Shown here one piece after another: positions 34,391 through 42,140 of a stretch of 64,000 bases of DNA (positions within the stretch are counted from its first letter, which is position 1; each line of letters starts with the position of its first letter). The DNA is from Pelagimonas sp. (GTDB lineage Bacteria; Pseudomonadota; Alphaproteobacteria; Rhodobacterales; Rhodobacteraceae). A model generated the notes under the pieces. The model worked only from the letters and a program-made list of their open reading frames with translations. It made no database searches and had not been told where the DNA came from. Made by a program: the position numbers and the translations under genes. The stretch lies in the NCBI GenBank assembly GCA_025210455.1, contig JAOARQ010000036.1:1-64000 (forward strand). Direction: 5' to 3'.

Positions 34391-35557
34391 ATGCGTGACG
34401 ACAGCTATTCTTCCACTCACCCCCCACTCCCACCCACCACGGAAGATGATCGTGTGGCTTGGCTTCGTCTCTTGCGCTCGAGACGTGTTGGGGTAGCAAC
34501 CTTTTACCGTCTGATGGGCGAACATGGTTCTGCGCAGGCTGCGCTGGAAGCCTTGCCCGAAGTGGCCCGTGCGGCGGGCGTTTCCAAATATTCCCCGTGT
34601 CCCCTTGGCGTTGTTATCAACGAGATGAAGGCTGCGCGCCTGAATGGGGCGCATATGGTTTGCCGGGGGGAAAAGACCTATCCGCCAGAGTTGATGAATA
34701 TCGCCGATGCCCCGCCAGTTCTTTGGGTCAAAGGGCATCTGCCGATCTTATCGCGCGGCTCGGTGGCCCTGGTTGGCGCGCGCAATGCGTCTTCCTTGGG
34801 GATACGCATGGCGCGCACGTTGGGGGCGGGCCTTGGCGAAGCGGGAATGGTCGTGGCCTCTGGCCTCGCACGAGGCATTGATACCACTGCGCATATTTCG
34901 TCGCTGGAGACCGGAACTGTTGCGGTACTGGCCGGAGGGGTGGATGTGATGTACCCCAGTGAAAACACGCGGCTTGCGGCCGAGATTATCGAAAAGGGCG
35001 GCGCACTGATAAGCGAACAACCTATGGGGATGCAGCCCATCGCGCGGCATTTCCCGATGCGCAACCGGATTGTTTCGGGTTTGGCCAAAGCGGTGGTTGT
35101 TGTTGAGGCGGCGGCAAAATCCGGGTCGCTGATCACCGCGCGCAACGCCTTGGATCAAGGGCGCGAAGTGATGGCCGTGCCGGGCCACCCGCTGGATCCG
35201 CGGGCTGGCGGGTGCAACATTCTTATTCGTGATGGCGCGCATCTGGTGCGGACAACCGAAGATATCCTTGAGGCACTGCCCCCGGAAGAGCAGCCCACTG
35301 CGCCTGAGCATCCAGATATGCCCGAAATTCCGCTCGCCCGCCCCGAACAGCGCACCTTGCAACAGGCGGCGGCATTGCACGCGCAGATTCTGGATCGCCT
35401 TGGCCCATCGCCGCTGGCGGAGGATCAGCTGATCCGTGATCTGGGAGGCAATGCCAGCACCGTTTCACCTGCGCTGACAGAACTGGAACTGACCGGTCAG
35501 GTGCTGCGCCAGCCGGGGGGGCTATTGTCTTTGGATCCCGATCAGAAACGGCGTTAG
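34391..35557 (+). CDS. dprA: DNA-processing protein DprA
   Basis: A 388-residue protein that loads RecA on incoming single-stranded DNA during natural transformation; it is also common in non-competent bacteria. The N-terminal SAM-like region carries LLRSRRVGVATFYRLM, the Rossmann-like core has VALVGARNASSLG and ASGLARGIDTTAH, and the GSLITARNALDQGREVMAVPG motif follows, ending with a winged-helix DML1-like domain. ATG at 34364 is in frame, but the second ATG (34391) gives the family-typical start MRDDSYSSTHPPLPP and has GGGG 5 bases upstream. The stop overlaps the convergent hypothetical gene by 4 bases. Confidence 0.93.
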   Translation: MRDDSYSSTHPPLPPTTEDDRVAWLRLLRSRRVGVATFYRLMGEHGSAQAALEALPEVARAAGVSKYSPCPLGVVINEMKAARLNGAHMVCRGEKTYPPELMNIADAPPVLWVKGHLPILSRGSVALVGARNASSLGIRMARTLGAGLGEAGMVVASGLARGIDTTAHISSLETGTVAVLAGGVDVMYPSENTRLAAEIIEKGGALISEQPMGMQPIARHFPMRNRIVSGLAKAVVVVEAAAKSGSLITARNALDQGREVMAVPGHPLDPRAGGCNILIRDGAHLVRTTEDILEALPPEEQPTAPEHPDMPEIPLARPEQRTLQQAAALHAQILDRLGPSPLAEDQLIRDLGGNASTVSPALTELELTGQVLRQPGGLLSLDPDQKRR

Positions 35558-35985
35558 TAGCCGCAGGCCTGGGGTGTCACATGGGCCCAAGTTTGGCAAA
35601 GAAACGGGTCCGCCCACCAGACATCCGTGGGGCTGATAGCATGATGAACAGCCACCCATGTGCGGCCCGATTTTTGGAACAGCGCCTGCATATCTGCGCC
35701 GCCCCATAAATCGGGTTCGTAGAACTCGCGAAAGCGAGGATGTAGATCAGACAGGGTGATTTGCTGCCCGTTCGGCCGCGTTGCTGTGAACTGCCCAAAA
35801 CCCAGATTGCCGTCAACGCGCAGGTCATGAATCACAAAAACAACCGGAGTGCCGAAAACTTGTTCAGCATGTGGACGCAACGAATCGACAAGATTCCGCC
35901 GCAGGTCGCTGCCGCGTTGCGGGGTTTCCCAAGCGCTCAGAAATGTTGGGAAAAACAAAAGGATAAAGAGTATAAATGATCTCAT
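35554..35985 (-). CDS. secreted hypothetical protein
   Basis: A 143-residue protein of unknown function with a clear signal peptide (MRSFILFILLFFPTFLSA, cleavage before WETPQ). The mature part has a mixed alpha/beta pattern: LRPHAEQVFGTPVVFVIHDLRV, GFGQFTATRPNGQQIT and a Trp-rich WVAVHHAISPTDVWWADPFLCQTW. Two cysteines near the C terminus could form a disulfide. It is convergent with dprA, overlapping by 4 bases, and diverges from topA. Confidence 0.75.
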   Translation of the reverse strand: MRSFILFILLFFPTFLSAWETPQRGSDLRRNLVDSLRPHAEQVFGTPVVFVIHDLRVDGNLGFGQFTATRPNGQQITLSDLHPRFREFYEPDLWGGADMQALFQKSGRTWVAVHHAISPTDVWWADPFLCQTWAHVTPQACGY

Positions 35986-36146
35986 GGAAAGTATCGCTCG
36001 TATGTGTTGTCACTATATTAAGACCTGCACGAAATGACAGGGAAGAACCGGTCGCATTGACAATCTACCCTTGTATCCCACATTTCTGATCGTCATACGA
36101 ATGGCCAATTAAGGTCGAACAATTCATATCTGAGGTGCAGTTCCAG

Positions 36147-38861
36147 ATGCCCGTCGTCGTCGTCGAATCCCCGGCTAAGGCCAAGACAATCAACAAATAT
36201 CTCGGCTCGGACTATACGGTTTTGGCATCCTATGGCCACGTGCGTGACCTGCCGCCAAAGAACGGATCGGTGGATCCGGACGATGATTTTGCCATGACCT
36301 GGGAGATCGCAAACGATTCGCGCAAACATGTCGCAGCGATTGCGACAGCGCTCAAAACCGACGATGAACTGATCCTTGCGACCGACCCCGATCGCGAAGG
36401 CGAAGCAATTTCCTGGCATCTGAAAGAGGCGCTGACCAAGCGACGCTCGATCAAGAAATCGACCCATGTCAGCCGGGTGACATTTAACGCGATCACCAAA
36501 AAGGCCGTGACCGAGGCGATGGCCAACCCGCGCGATATTGATTCGCCGCTGGTTGAGGCCTATCTGGCGCGCCGCGCGCTGGATTATCTGGTGGGGTTCA
36601 ACCTGTCGCCGGTCTTGTGGCGCAAGCTGCCCGGTGCGCGATCTGCCGGGCGGGTGCAGTCTGTTTGCCTGCGCCTGATCGTTGAGCGCGAAATGGAGAT
36701 CGAGGCCTTTAAGCCGCGCGAATACTGGCAAGTGAAAGCGCAGCTGACCACACCGCGCGGTCAGAATTATGAAGCCCGCCTGACGACGCTGGCAGGCAAA
36801 AAACTGGATAAATTCGATCTGGAAAACGCCACCCAGGCGGAACTGGCTGTGCAGGCTGTGACCTCGCGTGCCTTGGCCGTGACCAGCGTTGAGGCAAAGC
36901 CAGCCAGCCGCAATCCCTCTGCCCCCTTTATGACATCGACCTTGCAGCAGGAAGCGAGCCGCAAGTTCGGTATGGGTGCGCGTCAGACGATGAACGCGGC
37001 GCAACGTCTCTATGAGGCCGGGCATATCACCTATATGCGGACGGATGGGATCGACATGGCACCCGAGGCCGTCATGGCCACGCGCGATGCGATCAAGGAA
37101 CGCTATGGCGATGACTATGTGCCCAAGTCGCCGCGCATGTATAAAAATAAGGCGAAGAACGCGCAGGAGGCGCATGAATGTATTCGCCCAACCGATATGC
37201 GCAAAGATGCGGGTAAGCTGCGGCTGACCGATGACGATCAGCGCAAGCTTTATGATCTGATCTGGAAGCGCACCATTGCCTGTCAGATGGCGGCGGCACG
37301 TCTGGAGCGCACGACTGTCGAAATTGGTAGCGAAGATGGTCAGGTCGGTCTGCGGGCCACGGGGCAGGTGGTGCTGTTTGAGGGTTTCCTGAAAGTCTAC
37401 GAAGAGGGCCGCGACGAACCCATCGAAGGCGATGACAAGCGACTGCCGCAAATCATGATGGGCGAATCCGTGGGCTTTGCCGGTGGTGCGCTGCAAGGGG
37501 CCTATGACAAGGCGGGCGAAAAGGCCGAGGCCATTGTCGAAACTGCCGGTGTGATGAAGAACAACGGCGTTGCTGTCCTGTCCGAGGACGCGGCTGTGCT
37601 GGCGCTGCAAAGCTTTACCCAGCCTCCCCCGCGCTACACCGAGGCGACACTGGTCAAACGCATGGAAGAGCTGGGCATTGGCCGCCCGTCAACCTATGCC
37701 AGCATTGTGACCACGATTCAGGATCGCGAATATGTGCGCAAGGAGCAGAACCGTCTGATTCCCGAAGACAAAGGGCGGATCGTGACGATCTTCCTGCTGA
37801 ATTTCTTCAAGCGCTATGTGGAATATGATTTCACCGCCGGGCTTGAGAGCGAGCTGGATCATGTCAGCGCCGGGGAAACCGAATACAAAGAGCTACTTGG
37901 CCGGTTCTGGCGCGACTTTAGCGCTGCGATTTCAGAAACATCAGATTTGCGGATTTCTGAAGTTCTGGATGTGCTGGATGATGCGCTGGCTCCGCAGCTT
38001 TATCCGCCAAAAGAAGATGGTAGCGACCCTCGGATTTGTCCGAAGTGCGGGCAGGGGCAGCTGCACCTCAAGACATCGCGCACAGGTGGCTTTGTGGGCT
38101 GTGGCAACTATCCGGAATGCACCTATACCCGCCCGATTGCCGGGGAAGGGGCCGAAGGTGAAGAAAAACTGCTGGGCACAGATGGCGACGATGAAATCTG
38201 GCTGAAAGACGGGCGCTATGGCCCTTATGTGCAGCGCGGAGAGGCGACGCCGGAAAACAAGCGGCCCAAGCGCACCTCGCTACCGCAGGCGCGTCATGGC
38301 GGCTGGCCCAAGGATCAGACAGATCTTGAGAAGGCGCTGAAACTGCTGTCTTTGCCGCGGCACGTCGGGGATCACCCCGAGGGTGGAAAAATCAGCGCCA
38401 ATCTGGGGCGTTTCGGCCCCTATCTGATGCATAAACTGCCAGATGATGAGAAACCCACCTATGTGAACATGAAGCAATGGTTGGATATGTTCGAAGTGGG
38501 GATGAACCACGCGGTAGAACTGCTGGCGGAAAAACGTGCGAACCCGGGGCGTGGTCGCCGTGGGGCCGCTGCCAAGCCACTGCGCGAGGTGGGCGACCAC
38601 CCTGATGGCGGTAAGATGGGCATCTATGAAGGGCGCTATGGCCCCTATGTGAAATGGGAAAAGGTCAACGCGACCCTGCCCAAAGATGTTGAGCCGGATA
38701 AAGTAACTTTGGAAATGGCGATTGAGCTGGTGAATGCCAAGGCGAAGAAACCCGCCAAGAAAACGGCAGCAAAAAAGACCACTGCCAAGAAGGCCCCCGC
38801 CAAAAAGGCCGCAACGAAAAAATCGCCAGCTAAGAAAACTGCGAAAAAGGCGGAAGAGTAA
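36147..38861 (+). CDS. topA: DNA topoisomerase I
   Basis: A 904-residue type IA topoisomerase that relaxes negative supercoils. The TOPRIM domain starts MPVVVVESPAKAKTINKYL with acidic DPDREGEAISWHL; the catalytic Tyr296 is in GHITYMRTDG. One complete four-cysteine zinc finger (CPKCG about 636 and CGNYPEC) is followed by three repeats of the RYGPYV-type C-terminal module and a Lys/Ala-rich tail (about 865-904) for DNA binding, typical of alphaproteobacteria. A GTG at 36135 is in frame, but the ATG at 36147 gives the conserved start. Confidence 0.96.
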   Translation: MPVVVVESPAKAKTINKYLGSDYTVLASYGHVRDLPPKNGSVDPDDDFAMTWEIANDSRKHVAAIATALKTDDELILATDPDREGEAISWHLKEALTKRRSIKKSTHVSRVTFNAITKKAVTEAMANPRDIDSPLVEAYLARRALDYLVGFNLSPVLWRKLPGARSAGRVQSVCLRLIVEREMEIEAFKPREYWQVKAQLTTPRGQNYEARLTTLAGKKLDKFDLENATQAELAVQAVTSRALAVTSVEAKPASRNPSAPFMTSTLQQEASRKFGMGARQTMNAAQRLYEAGHITYMRTDGIDMAPEAVMATRDAIKERYGDDYVPKSPRMYKNKAKNAQEAHECIRPTDMRKDAGKLRLTDDDQRKLYDLIWKRTIACQMAAARLERTTVEIGSEDGQVGLRATGQVVLFEGFLKVYEEGRDEPIEGDDKRLPQIMMGESVGFAGGALQGAYDKAGEKAEAIVETAGVMKNNGVAVLSEDAAVLALQSFTQPPPRYTEATLVKRMEELGIGRPSTYASIVTTIQDREYVRKEQNRLIPEDKGRIVTIFLLNFFKRYVEYDFTAGLESELDHVSAGETEYKELLGRFWRDFSAAISETSDLRISEVLDVLDDALAPQLYPPKEDGSDPRICPKCGQGQLHLKTSRTGGFVGCGNYPECTYTRPIAGEGAEGEEKLLGTDGDDEIWLKDGRYGPYVQRGEATPENKRPKRTSLPQARHGGWPKDQTDLEKALKLLSLPRHVGDHPEGGKISANLGRFGPYLMHKLPDDEKPTYVNMKQWLDMFEVGMNHAVELLAEKRANPGRGRRGAAAKPLREVGDHPDGGKMGIYEGRYGPYVKWEKVNATLPKDVEPDKVTLEMAIELVNAKAKKPAKKTAAKKTTAKKAPAKKAATKKSPAKKTAKKAEE

Positions 38862-38869
38862 GAGATCAC

Positions 38870-38893
38870 AAGGGGGCCATTGGCCCCCTTTTT
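38870..38893 (+). terminator. intrinsic terminator after topA
   Basis: A 9-bp stem with GGGGGCC/GGCCCCC core (38872-38878 with 38882-38888, ATT loop) is followed by five T. It lies 8 bases after the topA stop and just before the convergent sulfotransferase stop. Confidence 0.85.
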
Positions 38894-38894
38894 G

Positions 38895-39710
38895 TTAACC
38901 TTGACTCAGAGCTTGGAGTTCTTTCAGGTTGTGAATGGTCGCCAGATTTTCACGGCGCACATCCGCATGGACAGGGCCCGACTGCGTGCCAAGAAAAGCG
39001 CAGATACGTTCGATCGTGTCCTGATGGCAATCCGCGTCTTCCAGATCCGCTTCGTAAGAAAGCGTGAGCGTCGGCAGCCCCTCCAGAAGTTTGGTTTCGA
39101 AATCCAATGCGGCGTCGGACCATTCCAGGGCGCGCCGAAATTCATCCGATTCCAGCCTTAGTTCCAGCTGCGTTTTGGGACCGGTCTCAAGCGAGGAATA
39201 GCGCTGGGCCTGATGGGCGACCATCAGGGATTTTAACTGATCAAATGAGTTCCGTTTCAGATGAATGTAGCGGAACCCATCTTTGGAAAGCTCTTCCAGA
39301 ATACGGCGCACATCTTTGCCGTGTTGAACCTCAAGCATCTGATAAGACAGCCATTTACACCCATAGGCCTGCGCATCAGACTTGGCCGCCAACCGTTTGA
39401 TCAGGTGGCGAGGAGATAAAACAGCATAGTGCAGCAGTTCAGGGTCACATTGCACAGTTGGCACCTGATTCAGCAGGCGCGTCAAAAGGGTTGTGCCACT
39501 GCGCGGTCGTCCGATTACCAGAAACTTGACATCAGAACCCTGTTTGCCCAGCGAGCTGAGCCAGACACGAAGTTCCATCATATACCCCTTCAGGCTGATG
39601 CGATCAGGGTGAAAACGATTTAACACATAGGGCCGCCCAGGAGACCGGAGCTGATGCACCGGATGGTCAGATAAATAGGCCATTTGATTCTCCGAAGAGG
39701 TTTTTTTCAT
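38895..39710 (-). CDS. sulfotransferase family protein
   Basis: A 271-residue protein of the PAPS-dependent sulfotransferase family. The 5'-phosphosulfate loop FLVIGRPRSGTTLLTRLL (about 63-80) is intact, and the 3'-phosphate-binding region is probably YIHLKRNSFDQLKS (about 150-163), with RYSSLETG between. Similar proteins in marine bacteria modify lipids, carbohydrates or hydroxy-lipids such as aminolipids; the acceptor is unknown here. It has no signal peptide, so it acts in the cytoplasm. It stands alone between topA and the CoA-transferase genes. Confidence 0.85.
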   Translation of the reverse strand: MKKTSSENQMAYLSDHPVHQLRSPGRPYVLNRFHPDRISLKGYMMELRVWLSSLGKQGSDVKFLVIGRPRSGTTLLTRLLNQVPTVQCDPELLHYAVLSPRHLIKRLAAKSDAQAYGCKWLSYQMLEVQHGKDVRRILEELSKDGFRYIHLKRNSFDQLKSLMVAHQAQRYSSLETGPKTQLELRLESDEFRRALEWSDAALDFETKLLEGLPTLTLSYEADLEDADCHQDTIERICAFLGTQSGPVHADVRRENLATIHNLKELQALSQG

Positions 39711-39875
39711 CCTAGGCCGGGGCTTTTGGCGGCACCAGAAAAAGCGACAAAATTAAGGCGAAACCAAGGAAACTCTGCAGTTGCGGAAACAATCATAACT
39801 TGTTTCTGAGATTATCGCAAATTTCGTATGCATTAACCGTAACGCCAATCGCTACACAGCTTTAGATTGAATATT

Positions 39876-39897
39876 TTTGAGAGAAACACCTCTCAAA
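39876..39897. repeat. 8-bp inverted repeat upstream of CoA transferase
   Basis: TTTGAGAG-AAACAC-CTCTCAAA, perfect 8-bp arms, 143 bases upstream of the subunit A start. No T-run follows, so an operator is more likely than a terminator. Confidence 0.5.
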
Positions 39898-39947
39898 TTC
39901 CAATGTCAGAACATGTTTGCGCAAGCACAACCTAAGGGGGATAAGTT

Positions 39948-39963
39948 TTGCACTTTGCTGCAA
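39948..39963. promoter_or_regulatory. TTGCA-N6-TGCAA candidate operator
   Basis: TTGCA-CTTTGC-TGCAA is a perfect dyad 77 bases upstream of the CoA-transferase subunit A start. It is reminiscent of TGC-rich operators of carbon-storage regulators, but differs from the CTGC-N3-GCAG motif at the pha genes. Confidence 0.35.
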
Positions 39964-40039
39964 TGCGGCGAATGTGTTGACTTTGTTTTTTCGCCCCTCC
40001 ACAACTCTCAAGAGCTATATGAAGAGGGGGATTTGGCCC

Positions 40040-40744
40040 ATGAAGAAGGTCTATGGTTCCGCAGCGGAAGCCCTGGAAGGGCTGCTGTCGGACGATATGC
40101 TGATTGCGGCGGGGGGCTTTGGCCTGTGCGGTATTCCGGAACTTCTGATCGACGCAATCGTCGACAGCGGTGTGAAAAATCTGACAGTGGCATCCAACAA
40201 CGCTGGTGTTGATGACTTTGGTCTGGGCAAGCTGTTAGCCACCAAACAGATCAAGAAAATGATGTCGTCTTATGTGGGCGAAAACGCGGAATTCATGCGC
40301 CAGTACCTGTCGGGTGAGCTGGAACTGGAATTCAATCCGCAGGGCACCCTGGCAGAGCGCATGCGCGCCGGTGGCGCAGGCATCCCGGGTTTCTATACTA
40401 AAACCGGTGTGGGCACCGTGATTGCCGAAGGCAAAGACGTGAAAACCTTTGACGGCCAGGAATACATCATGGAAGAGGGCATCTTTGCCGATCTGTCCAT
40501 CGTGAAAGCCTGGAAAGCGGATGAAACCGGCAATCTGATCTTCCGCAAGACCGCGCGCAATTTCAACCATCCGGCTGCGACCTGTGGAAAGATCTGTGTG
40601 GCCGAAGTCGAAGAAATCGTGCCCACAGGGTCGCTTGACCCAGATCTGATCCACCTGCCGGGGATCTATGTGAATCGCATCGTTCAGGGCGATCACGAAA
40701 AGCGGATTGAACAGCGCACCGTGCGCAAGCGGGAGGAAGCATAA
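40040..40744 (+). CDS. CoA transferase subunit A (3-oxoacid CoA-transferase type)
   Basis: A 234-residue alpha subunit of a class I CoA transferase, probably succinyl-CoA:3-ketoacid (acetoacetate) type. It begins [16 protein letters not shown] and has the [12 protein letters not shown] glycine motif, [15 protein letters not shown] and the [19 protein letters not shown] segment of this family. It acts in the cytoplasm in ketone-body or PHB-derived acetoacetate use, which fits the nearby pha genes. GAGGGGG lies 9 bases before the ATG; the frame is open 41 codons earlier without coding character. The B subunit follows after one base. Confidence 0.93.
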   Translation: MKKVYGSAAEALEGLLSDDMLIAAGGFGLCGIPELLIDAIVDSGVKNLTVASNNAGVDDFGLGKLLATKQIKKMMSSYVGENAEFMRQYLSGELELEFNPQGTLAERMRAGGAGIPGFYTKTGVGTVIAEGKDVKTFDGQEYIMEEGIFADLSIVKAWKADETGNLIFRKTARNFNHPAATCGKICVAEVEEIVPTGSLDPDLIHLPGIYVNRIVQGDHEKRIEQRTVRKREEA

Positions 40745-40745
40745 T

Positions 40746-41372
40746 ATGCCTTGGGATCGTAACCAAATGGCGGCCCGCGCCGCACAGGAACTGCAAGACG
40801 GCTGGTATGTGAACCTTGGCATCGGGATCCCGACGCTGGTGTCCAACTATATCCCGGAAGGCGTTGAAGTGACGCTGCAATCGGAAAACGGCATGCTGGG
40901 CATGGGGCCGTTCCCTATTGAGGGCGAAGAAGACGCGGATCTGATCAACGCCGGCAAACAGACCATCACCGAACTGCCGCAGACCGCCTATTTCGATAGC
41001 GCGACCTCATTTGCGATGATCCGTGGCGGCAAGATCGCCATGGCGATTCTGGGCGCAATGGAAGTGGCTGAAAACGGCGATCTGGCGAACTGGATGATTC
41101 CGGGTAAGCTGGTCAAAGGCATGGGCGGCGCGATGGATCTGGTTGCAGGTGTGGGCCGCGTAGTCGTTGTGATGGATCACACCAACAAGCACGGCGATTC
41201 GAAAGTGCTGAAAGAATGCACCCTGCCGCTGACCGGTAAATCGGTTGTGGATCGCATCATCACCAATCTGGGTGTGATGGATGTGGTCGAAGGCGGTCTG
41301 AAGCTGGTCGAACTGGCAGACGGCGTGACCGAAGAAGAGTTCCGCAACGCGACGCAGGCAACTTTGGTCTAA
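40746..41372 (+). CDS. CoA transferase subunit B (3-oxoacid CoA-transferase type)
   Basis: The 208-residue beta subunit that carries the catalytic glutamate: Glu47 in the [10 protein letters not shown] motif forms the acyl-CoA thioester intermediate. The chain also has [14 protein letters not shown] and [16 protein letters not shown]. The start at 40746 has GGAGGAAG about 8 bases upstream; the frame opens earlier inside subunit A. Together the two subunits move CoA from succinyl-CoA to acetoacetate, producing acetoacetyl-CoA that can feed PHB turnover. Confidence 0.94.
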   Translation: MPWDRNQMAARAAQELQDGWYVNLGIGIPTLVSNYIPEGVEVTLQSENGMLGMGPFPIEGEEDADLINAGKQTITELPQTAYFDSATSFAMIRGGKIAMAILGAMEVAENGDLANWMIPGKLVKGMGGAMDLVAGVGRVVVVMDHTNKHGDSKVLKECTLPLTGKSVVDRIITNLGVMDVVEGGLKLVELADGVTEEEFRNATQATLV

Positions 41373-41394
41373 GCCGAACGCAAACGCAAAGATT

Positions 41395-41425
41395 GGCCGC
41401 GCATATGTTTATGCGCGGCCTTTTT
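41395..41425 (+). terminator. intrinsic terminator after CoA transferase
   Basis: An 11-bp perfect stem (41395-41405 with 41410-41420, TGTT loop) is followed by five T. Confidence 0.88.
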
Positions 41426-41444
41426 GTATTTTGAGGTTCAGACA

Positions 41445-41474
41445 TAAAGAAAGGCGGGCTCCGAAGAACCCGCC
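41445..41474 (-). terminator. intrinsic terminator after phasin
   Basis: On the minus strand a 9-bp stem GGCGGGTTC/GAGCCCGCC (one wobble) with a TTCG tetraloop is followed by TTTCTTT. It lies about 65 bases after the phasin stop. Confidence 0.8.
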
Positions 41475-41540
41475 CTCAGGGCATTGCGCCTAAAATGGGA
41501 GGAAGAGGCGCAAATCCCGGTCAGCCCGCCAGGGCCGAAC

Positions 41541-41990
41541 TTATTTCGCTGCTGCGGTCGCTTTTTTCGCGTTCGCGGTCAGCTCGTCAGTGGCTTTTTT
41601 GACGGCCGCAGTGGTTTCTTCCTGCAGGTCTTTGCCAGCTGCCATCATCAGCTCAACAGTTTCCATCTGAACCTTTTTCGCGATCTCTGCGAAGGCCGCC
41701 ATGTTTTCAGCAGCAACTTCAGCCTGAGCCGAAGCGAAATCGGTCATGGCTTTTGCGTAGTCGGCAGGTTCTGCTTTGGCTTTCGACATGTCAGAGATCT
41801 TGGCCAGAGTCTCTTTGGTCCATTTGGCGGACAGCTCAGAGGATTTCTCAGCAGCGTCCAGAGCAACGGCTGCCAGCTTTTCGTTCATGTCAGCAGTGGT
41901 TTTGAACGCGTCTTCCATGGACTTTGTGTCCACGTTGAATGCGCCCATCATGTCTTTCATCATCGCGCCGAAATCTTGGGTCTGTGCCAT
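41541..41990 (-). CDS. phaP: phasin family protein
   Basis: A 149-residue Ala/Lys-rich helical protein that coats polyhydroxyalkanoate granules. It begins MAQTQDFGAMMKDMMGAFN and is amphipathic throughout, with a coiled-coil-like core (MNEKLAAVALDAAEKSSELSAK, split by family convention) and an Ala/Lys-rich tail ending ATAAAK. The role is supported by position: it is 150 bases downstream of phaC. Two CTGC-N3-GCAG motifs upstream suggest its own PhaR-controlled promoter, as is typical for phasin genes. Confidence 0.9.
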   Translation of the reverse strand: MAQTQDFGAMMKDMMGAFNVDTKSMEDAFKTTADMNEKLAAVALDAAEKSSELSAKWTKETLAKISDMSKAKAEPADYAKAMTDFASAQAEVAAENMAAFAEIAKKVQMETVELMMAAGKDLQEETTAAVKKATDELTANAKKATAAAK

Positions 41991-42062
41991 GTCTTCAATT
42001 CCTTGTTTTGAACCGCCGCGGGCCAGCCCCGCGTCCTTGAGCAGTTGAAAACAATATGATTG

Positions 42063-42073
42063 CTGCGGCGCAG
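42063..42073. promoter_or_regulatory. candidate PhaR site 1 upstream of phasin
   Basis: CTGCGGCGCAG matches CTGC-N3-GCAG, within a longer dyad TGCTGC-N3-GCAGCA. It is 73 bases upstream of the phasin start, in the phaC-phasin intergenic region. Confidence 0.6.
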
Positions 42074-42090
42074 CATTTCAAGTGAAATTT

Positions 42091-42101
42091 CTGCGACGCA
42101 G
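42091..42101. promoter_or_regulatory. candidate PhaR site 2 upstream of phasin
   Basis: CTGCGACGCAG matches CTGC-N3-GCAG, 28 bases (start to start) from site 1. The motif is that described for PhaR of Rhodobacter sphaeroides. Confidence 0.6.
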
Positions 42102-42140
42102 CAATTTGAGGTGCAAACCTTTGAAACTAATGCACAACCA

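Larger units (their letters stand above)
39711..40039. promoter_or_regulatory. AT-rich control region upstream of the CoA-transferase genes
   Basis: These 329 bases hold no supported gene. The first half is AT-rich and serves as the shared upstream region of the sulfotransferase and the CoA transferase. Two inverted repeats (39876-39897 and 39948-39963) are listed separately and may be operators of the CoA-transferase promoter. Confidence 0.6.

Noticed and set aside
36093-37610. A 505-codon open frame antisense to topA
   Set aside because: topA is unambiguous, and the antisense product has the same shadow composition without any family pattern.
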